A stretch of 8,707 nucleotides of DNA, from the NCBI GenBank assembly GCA_947581845.1, contig CANPVY010000398.1, positions 1-8,707 on the forward strand, given 5' to 3'. Each line of letters begins with the position of its first letter. Within the stretch, counting starts at the first letter, position 1. Shown here piece after piece: positions 4,763 through 8,707 of this stretch. This stretch comes from an uncultured bacterium (GTDB lineage Bacteria > Gemmatimonadota > Gemmatimonadetes > Palauibacterales > KS3-K002). The notes under the pieces were generated by a model. That model was not told where the DNA came from, did not search any database, and was given only the letters and a program-made list of their open reading frames with translations. Both the position numbers and the translations under genes were made by a program.

Positions 4763-6781
4763 ATGGCTGTCGACGCGGAGCGCGCTAGCCGTTGGCCGAT
4801 GGCTGATCCCAGGCTAGCCTCCGGAATCGGCTGGCAAAGGTCGGGCGTGCTGCCCAGTTTCGCCGGCGTATCTTGCTTCCTCGCCTTGATTCAAGTCTTC
4901 ACTATCGGCCTTGGGTTGGCGGGGATCGAGATGAGCCAGCACCTCGCCGTGGTCATCCTGCTGATTTCAGCGACGGCAGCCTGGGCATTCGCTCGACGGT
5001 TCCGGGAGCCAGAAAGCGGGTCTACCGCTTCCGCGTCAAACACGGGCCGGGTCCCGGTTCTGGACTGGGTGATCAAGGCAGCGGTCGTCGCACTTCTGGT
5101 CTGGGCCGGCTGGGTCTGGGTTCAGCTCTGGGCCCTGGCCGCCTACCGCCCGCTGTACGATTGGGACGGCCTGACCTATCACGTTCCTGCCATCAACGCC
5201 TGGGTACTGCGTGGGCACGTGGCGTTCATCGCCGGGATTCCGGACGTGCCCGTCGTCAACTACCCGATGGGCGTCGAGCTAACGAGCTTCATCACCCACT
5301 ATCTCTTCCAGACGAGCCGGCTGGTGGATGCGTGCAACTTGTGGTACTGGCCGCTGGCGGTCACCGCGCTGGCGGTGACGGCTGCGGTGCTCGGAGCGCG
5401 CGGGATATACCGGTGGCTCGCCGGTGCCTTGGTTGCCGGGGCCTCAGTCTATGTAAGCCAGAGCGTCAGCGCCTATGTGGATCCTGGCTTTGCCAGCGCC
5501 GCGATGGCCTCCGTGGCTGCCGCATGTGTCTTCGTGTTTGACGGCCCCAGAAAGCTCGTGTGGAAGGGCGCTCTGTTAGGGCTGACTGTGGGGCTGATGC
5601 TGGGCTCCAAAGGCTACGGCCTGCCGTTCGCTGCCATAGTCCTCGCGGGCACTGCGGTCGGGGCGCTCGGCCTCCGCGGGGTGGGCCGTTGTCGGGTCGA
5701 AATCCGCGCCCTTGCCCTCGCTCTGCTCGTCATGCTGGCCGTGGGCGGCTACTGGTACATAAGAAACGCCGTCGTCACTGGGAATCCGATCTACCCCATT
5801 CAGGTCGCATTCGGTGAGAAGGTGATCATCAATGGGTGGGATCATCGGTACTTCAGCCAGGTCGACCTCCCCGAGTGGCTGGGCCGCTATCCAGCGTGGA
5901 CGCGCCCCTTCGTCGCTTGGCTACAGTTGGATGGACCCGCCCGCAGCTACGGCTGGATGGCCGGCGGGCTGGGCTACGTCTGGATTGTCGGAGCTATCCC
6001 AGCCATCGGCCTTCTCTGGCTGCTCGCGCTGCAACGGCGTTTGCCTACTCCCGTCGCCCCCCTCGGATTCCTGACGGTCATGGTGGTGCTTCTGTTTATG
6101 GCGACCGACGCGCGCTGGTGGGCGCGCCAGACGCTCTGGCTGCACGTCGTGGGCCTGCCTTGTGTCGCGGTTGTCGTGAGCGAGGCGGCGTCCCGGTGGC
6201 GGATTGACCGGAGGCACCTCGTCAGCGTGGCGCTATTCCTGGGGCTGACGGCTCTCGTGGTCTGGGAGTCCAGCCGGACTCTGCGGCTCGAGTGGGAGAC
6301 GGGCAGGGATACGAGGGTGAATACGCGTACGGCGTTCCTACCCACGCTTGAGTTCCATTTCTCCGGGTTACAGAGCGCCCCGGGATTCAGGGAGGCCCTG
6401 GACTCACGGATCGTCGCGCGCGGCCGTTGGTCGACCGGCTTCGGGCAGCTTCTCGGAGGCACGCTGTCCATGCCCTTGGGTCGCCGGGAGATCGTGGTGC
6501 TGCCTCCAGAGATGGACGCCTTTCGAGATCCATACAAGGCGCTATCAACCCGCGAGGAGCCGCGGGACGAGGAGATCACCTGGGTTCAGGGTCGCGGCGT
6601 CGAGTGGATCTTATGGGATGAACCAACTGCCGGCGACTTGCCCGAGAGTCTCTCCCGACATGCGCGTGAGCGCTACGTGTATCGGGTGGAAAAACATGCG
6701 ACGTTTCATCTGATTCGCCTGAGTCGTGCGCTCAGTGACTCGTCCGATGATGGTGTCGCGCTTGAGGTGGGTACGCCATGA
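4763..6781 (+). CDS. GT-C-type polytopic membrane glycosyltransferase (GT39/ArnT-like)
   Basis: 672 residues from the ATG at 4763; a GTG at 4727 would add 12 residues. The protein has about ten hydrophobic segments, the first at about 36-54 and the last at about 486-500, followed by a soluble C-terminal region of about 170 residues. GT-C enzymes use lipid-phosphate-linked sugars on the outer face of the inner membrane, with acidic residues in the first large loop. Here LYDWDGLTYH (131-140) carries two Asp in that place, followed by NYPMG (166-170), an Asp in AYVDPG (237-242), GSKGYGLPF (281-289) and YWYIRNAVVTGNPIYP (330-345), the last being typical of GT39-like proteins. The gene starts 2 bases after the barrel gene, so it belongs to the operon. 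It could transfer a side-chain sugar or modify the polymer or its lipid carrier. Substrate is unknown. A non-catalytic GT-C-fold membrane protein is the main alternative. Confidence 0.7.
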   Translation: MAVDAERASRWPMADPRLASGIGWQRSGVLPSFAGVSCFLALIQVFTIGLGLAGIEMSQHLAVVILLISATAAWAFARRFREPESGSTASASNTGRVPVLDWVIKAAVVALLVWAGWVWVQLWALAAYRPLYDWDGLTYHVPAINAWVLRGHVAFIAGIPDVPVVNYPMGVELTSFITHYLFQTSRLVDACNLWYWPLAVTALAVTAAVLGARGIYRWLAGALVAGASVYVSQSVSAYVDPGFASAAMASVAAACVFVFDGPRKLVWKGALLGLTVGLMLGSKGYGLPFAAIVLAGTAVGALGLRGVGRCRVEIRALALALLVMLAVGGYWYIRNAVVTGNPIYPIQVAFGEKVIINGWDHRYFSQVDLPEWLGRYPAWTRPFVAWLQLDGPARSYGWMAGGLGYVWIVGAIPAIGLLWLLALQRRLPTPVAPLGFLTVMVVLLFMATDARWWARQTLWLHVVGLPCVAVVVSEAASRWRIDRRHLVSVALFLGLTALVVWESSRTLRLEWETGRDTRVNTRTAFLPTLEFHFSGLQSAPGFREALDSRIVARGRWSTGFGQLLGGTLSMPLGRREIVVLPPEMDAFRDPYKALSTREEPRDEEITWVQGRGVEWILWDEPTAGDLPESLSRHARERYVYRVEKHATFHLIRLSRALSDSSDDGVALEVGTP

Positions 6782-6787
6782 AGTCAG

Positions 6788-6820
6788 GGGGCCGCAGGTG
6801 CGCGCCGCGCAGCAAGCCCC
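6788..6820 (+). terminator. Possible structured element after the operon (no T-tract)
   Basis: GGGGC (6788-6792) can pair with GCCCC (6816-6820), enclosing a 13-base near-palindrome with arms TGCGCG (6799-6804) and CGCGCA (6806-6811). Together they could form a hairpin with an internal loop immediately after the GT-C stop codon. The following bases (GGCCAAATAC) contain no T-run, so it is at best a weak terminator, an attenuator or an RNA-stability element. Confidence 0.25.
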
Positions 6821-6870
6821 GGCCAAATACACTACCGTGGACGAAGACTTGTCAGCGAAGTTTGATGTGA

Positions 6871-6876
6871 AAGGAG
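6871..6876 (+). promoter_or_regulatory. Strong ribosome binding site of the lipoprotein gene
   Basis: AAGGAG lies 7 bases before the ATG at 6884. It is the best Shine-Dalgarno sequence in the window and fixes the start of the lipoprotein. Confidence 0.75.
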
Positions 6877-6883
6877 CAGCACA

Positions 6884-8062
6884 ATGAGACGACTTGCGAT
6901 GCTTCCGGGCCTGGTTCTCCTGTCCGGACTCCTAGCGGTTGGTTGCGACGAGTCGGGCGGGCCGACGGAACCTGAGGATCTCCTATTGTTCTTTCCGCAG
7001 TTTCACACCGCCTCGGACCCGTTCGTCGCGGAGTTGGTGGCCGGTGGCGGTAACCGGAAGGGTGCAACGACGGTTGGCGAAGTCCACGTCTGGAACGATG
7101 CCGACTATCTGTACGTGAAGTACGTCCTATACGGGGGGTGGTGCATCTCCGAGACCCATATGCACGTGGCCGATCACCTGGACGGCATACCCCAGAGGAA
7201 CGGCAACCCGCCGCCGGGACGCTTTGACTATGGCGACGAGCATCACCGGTGTCTCACCGGATCGTTCCAGTACAAGGCCCCTCTGGTTTGGCCGATGGGC
7301 ACGAAGCTCTACATCGGCGCTCACGCCGTGGTTCGCTCGCGGCGCCGGCAGGAGACAGCTTGGGGGGCTTCTGGCGACTGCGAATTCCCGGGAAAGAATT
7401 GGGCGACCTGCATCACCTATGAAGTGCAGGGCGAGATAGAGAAGGAATGGCCGGAGGGTGGGAGAACAACCGTGGCATTCGAGGATGAGCCGGCCGATGC
7501 AACCGACTGGGATTACAACGATTGGGTTGCGGATATCGACGTGTTGGCGAGGTACTTCGGCACTGCCAGCGACATGGACCTCGTCTCGATGGAGTTCACG
7601 GTCATCCCGCAAGCGAAGATCGCAGGATACATACACGTAATGCATCTGGGTGAGGATATCTTCGAGTGTGACGGGGAGTACCAGCTGTACCACGACGGTT
7701 CGCTGGTGGAGTCAGGTGATTACTATGGGCAGCTTGGCATCGATGTGGTTCTTGTCCCGAACACGGGCAGCGCCAATACGGCGCAGTTGTTCATCAACTT
7801 CGAAGGCCCGTGTGCCTTCGACTTCGACGCATACGATCCCTATACCACCTTCCACGGAGAAGGCCTGTTCTTCGATCCGTACCTGTATGTGACCAATACG
7901 GATGATGAGGTTCACCAGGGCGATGTGCGAATGTTGACCGTTCCTGCGGACTGGCAATGGGTCGAAGACGACGGGACGCCCATCTGGGAAGTCTACCTCA
8001 AGGTTGGGGAGGCGGTTGACGAGTCCGGGCCCGTGTTTACGCCATACTGGTGGATGCCCTAA
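6884..8062 (+). CDS. Secreted lipoprotein with an ETHxHV-type domain and a LruC-like DWDYND motif
   Basis: 392 residues. The signal peptide (basic MRR, hydrophobic 7-19) ends in the lipobox AVGC with lipidated Cys21, followed by a flexible SGGPTEPED linker, so the protein is probably tethered to a membrane on the periplasmic or outer side. Residues about 64-182 contain a pattern I associate with a family of secreted bacterial proteins: WCISETHMHVAD (86-97), GIPQRNGNPPPGRFDY (101-116), ETAWG (157-161) and FPGKNWAT (168-175). At 199-219, FEDEP followed by DWDYNDWVADIDV resembles the acidic, possibly calcium-binding segment of LruC/DUF4842-type domains, and IPQAKIAGYIHVMHLG follows. Six further Cys (87, 123, 166, 176, 261, 310) suggest disulfides. 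About 100 bases separate it from the operon, so it may have its own promoter. Function unknown; an accessory surface or polymer-binding role is speculative. Confidence 0.75.
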   Translation: MRRLAMLPGLVLLSGLLAVGCDESGGPTEPEDLLLFFPQFHTASDPFVAELVAGGGNRKGATTVGEVHVWNDADYLYVKYVLYGGWCISETHMHVADHLDGIPQRNGNPPPGRFDYGDEHHRCLTGSFQYKAPLVWPMGTKLYIGAHAVVRSRRRQETAWGASGDCEFPGKNWATCITYEVQGEIEKEWPEGGRTTVAFEDEPADATDWDYNDWVADIDVLARYFGTASDMDLVSMEFTVIPQAKIAGYIHVMHLGEDIFECDGEYQLYHDGSLVESGDYYGQLGIDVVLVPNTGSANTAQLFINFEGPCAFDFDAYDPYTTFHGEGLFFDPYLYVTNTDDEVHQGDVRMLTVPADWQWVEDDGTPIWEVYLKVGEAVDESGPVFTPYWWMP

Positions 8063-8093
8063 TGTCTGGTTGTGACGGATGAATTCTCCCTTT

Positions 8094-8110
8094 CGGCCGC
8101 CGGGTGGCCG
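8094..8110. repeat. Short G+C-rich inverted repeat after the lipoprotein gene
   Basis: CGGCC (8094-8098) pairs with GGCCG (8106-8110), extendable by one G-T pair, in the 67-base gap between two genes. No T-run follows (CTAAGACG), so a terminator function is doubtful. Confidence 0.2.
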
Positions 8111-8129
8111 CTAAGACGTTGGGTTTGGG

Positions 8130-8707
8130 ATGACCGTGCGAGTTGGCGCCGCTACTCAGGCGGCCGGAGGAGTTTCTCGGCCCGCAGCCTTAGGATTCGG
8201 GCTCCTGCTTACGACGCTCAGCGCGCTGCTGCTCGAGCTGTCGCTGACACGTCTATTCTCCGTAGTTCTCTTCTACCACTATGCTTTCCTGGCGATCTCC
8301 CTGGCCGTACTCGGCCTCGCCAGCGGCGGCATCATCGCCCGCCTCTTGCCACGCAATCTGGAGCCTAGCGAGCATCGCCGGCTGATGAGCGGAGCCTGCA
8401 TGGCCGCGTGCTTCGCGCTTATTCCCGCTCTCCAGTTTGCGCTGAACACGAACGTCTGGCTCGTGACGACGTGGGAGACCGCGCTGCGGATAGCGATGCT
8501 CTTCGTGATGTTCCTCGTCCCGTTCGGGCTGGCGGGGTTCGTGATCGCCTCGACGATGGTGGTGGGCTCCCGGCATATCGCGACGCTCTACTTCTATGAT
8601 TTGCTGGGGGGAAGCGCGGGCTGCCTGCTCTTCGTCCCGATCATGGGGCGGTTGGGTGGGCCCAACGCCGTACTGGCTGTCGGGCTTATCTGGGCGGTCA
8701 CGGCATT
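8130..8707 (+). CDS. Polytopic membrane protein, spermidine-synthase-like N-terminal domain (partial)
   Basis: The frame is open from the ATG at 8130 to the window edge, giving the first 192 residues; the 3' end is missing. Hydrophobic segments lie at about 23-40, 49-67, 87-105, 115-141 and 154-172, continuing at the edge. The first contains LLELSLTRLFSVVLFYHYAF and a later one YFYDLLGGSAGCLLFVP, followed by LGGPNAVLA. This arrangement is typical of large membrane proteins whose N-terminal transmembrane domain precedes a spermidine-synthase-like (Rossmann, SAM- or dcSAM-binding) domain. That second domain would lie outside the window, so an enzyme activity cannot be claimed. The frame is closed upstream by TAA at 8112, which leaves 8130 (ATG) or 8136 (GTG) as starts; there is no strong Shine-Dalgarno. 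A functional link to the preceding genes is not evident. Confidence 0.68.
   Translation, partial: MTVRVGAATQAAGGVSRPAALGFGLLLTTLSALLLELSLTRLFSVVLFYHYAFLAISLAVLGLASGGIIARLLPRNLEPSEHRRLMSGACMAACFALIPALQFALNTNVWLVTTWETALRIAMLFVMFLVPFGLAGFVIASTMVVGSRHIATLYFYDLLGGSAGCLLFVPIMGRLGGPNAVLAVGLIWAVTA

Noticed and set aside
6839..6853. Second sigma-54-like site before the lipoprotein gene (TGGACGA-N4-TTGT)
   Set aside because: The GG is present, but four of the following bases differ from consensus and the invariant GC of the -12 element is GT.
6778..6870. 30-codon frame (begins MKSGGRRC) whose ATG overlaps the GT-C stop as ATGA
   Set aside because: The overlap copies the operon's junction style, but the peptide is very basic, has no predicted structure or motif, and coincides with the hairpin region. 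Without conservation evidence it is most likely chance.
1..8707. Mobile elements, CRISPR arrays, tRNA or rRNA genes
   Set aside because: No transposase or integrase motifs, terminal inverted repeats, regularly spaced direct repeats or RNA gene signatures were seen on either strand.

Overview
The window is GC-rich DNA (roughly 60% G+C by eye). All supported genes lie on the + strand. It looks like a chromosomal segment of a Gram-negative (diderm) bacterium: there is a predicted outer-membrane beta-barrel with a signal peptide, a lipoprotein with a lipobox, and a candidate sigma-54 promoter. The lipoprotein's N-terminus (Cys followed by a Gly/Pro/Glu-rich linker) resembles lipoproteins of Gemmatimonadota and related phyla, but that taxonomic guess is weak.

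Layout. Positions 1-356 are a non-coding-looking leader with a short perfect hairpin (19-40) and a good match to a -24/-12 sigma-54 promoter (115-129). Positions 357-6781 hold five tightly packed genes: a processive-type family 2 glycosyltransferase; a membrane-anchored, bactofilin-like beta-helix protein; a polytopic membrane protein I do not recognise; a YaiO-like outer-membrane beta-barrel; and a large GT-C-type polytopic membrane protein. Successive genes overlap by 4 nt (ATGA, twice) or are separated by 2-11 nt, so they almost certainly form one operon. A G+C-rich gap of about 100 nt with a possible hairpin follows, then a secreted lipoprotein gene with its own strong ribosome binding site (6884-8062). 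The window ends inside a membrane-protein gene (8130 to the edge) that resembles the N-terminal membrane domain of the spermidine-synthase-like family.

How the genes may work together. The GT2 enzyme has the D, DxD, ED and QxxRW motifs of cellulose/chitin/PNAG-type synthases and would polymerise a polysaccharide while moving it across the inner membrane. The YaiO-like barrel is a candidate outer-membrane exit or docking protein; E. coli also encodes a YaiO barrel next to a family 2 glycosyltransferase (YaiP). The beta-helix protein may scaffold or localise the synthase. The GT-C protein could add lipid-linked sugars in the periplasm, and the unknown polytopic protein may be a further inner-membrane subunit. 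I see no PilZ domain, TPR scaffold, deacetylase, hydrolase or Wzx/Wzy component in the window. The arrangement may therefore be a compact, poorly described exopolysaccharide synthesis and export system. That function is inferred from gene content and is not shown by the sequence.
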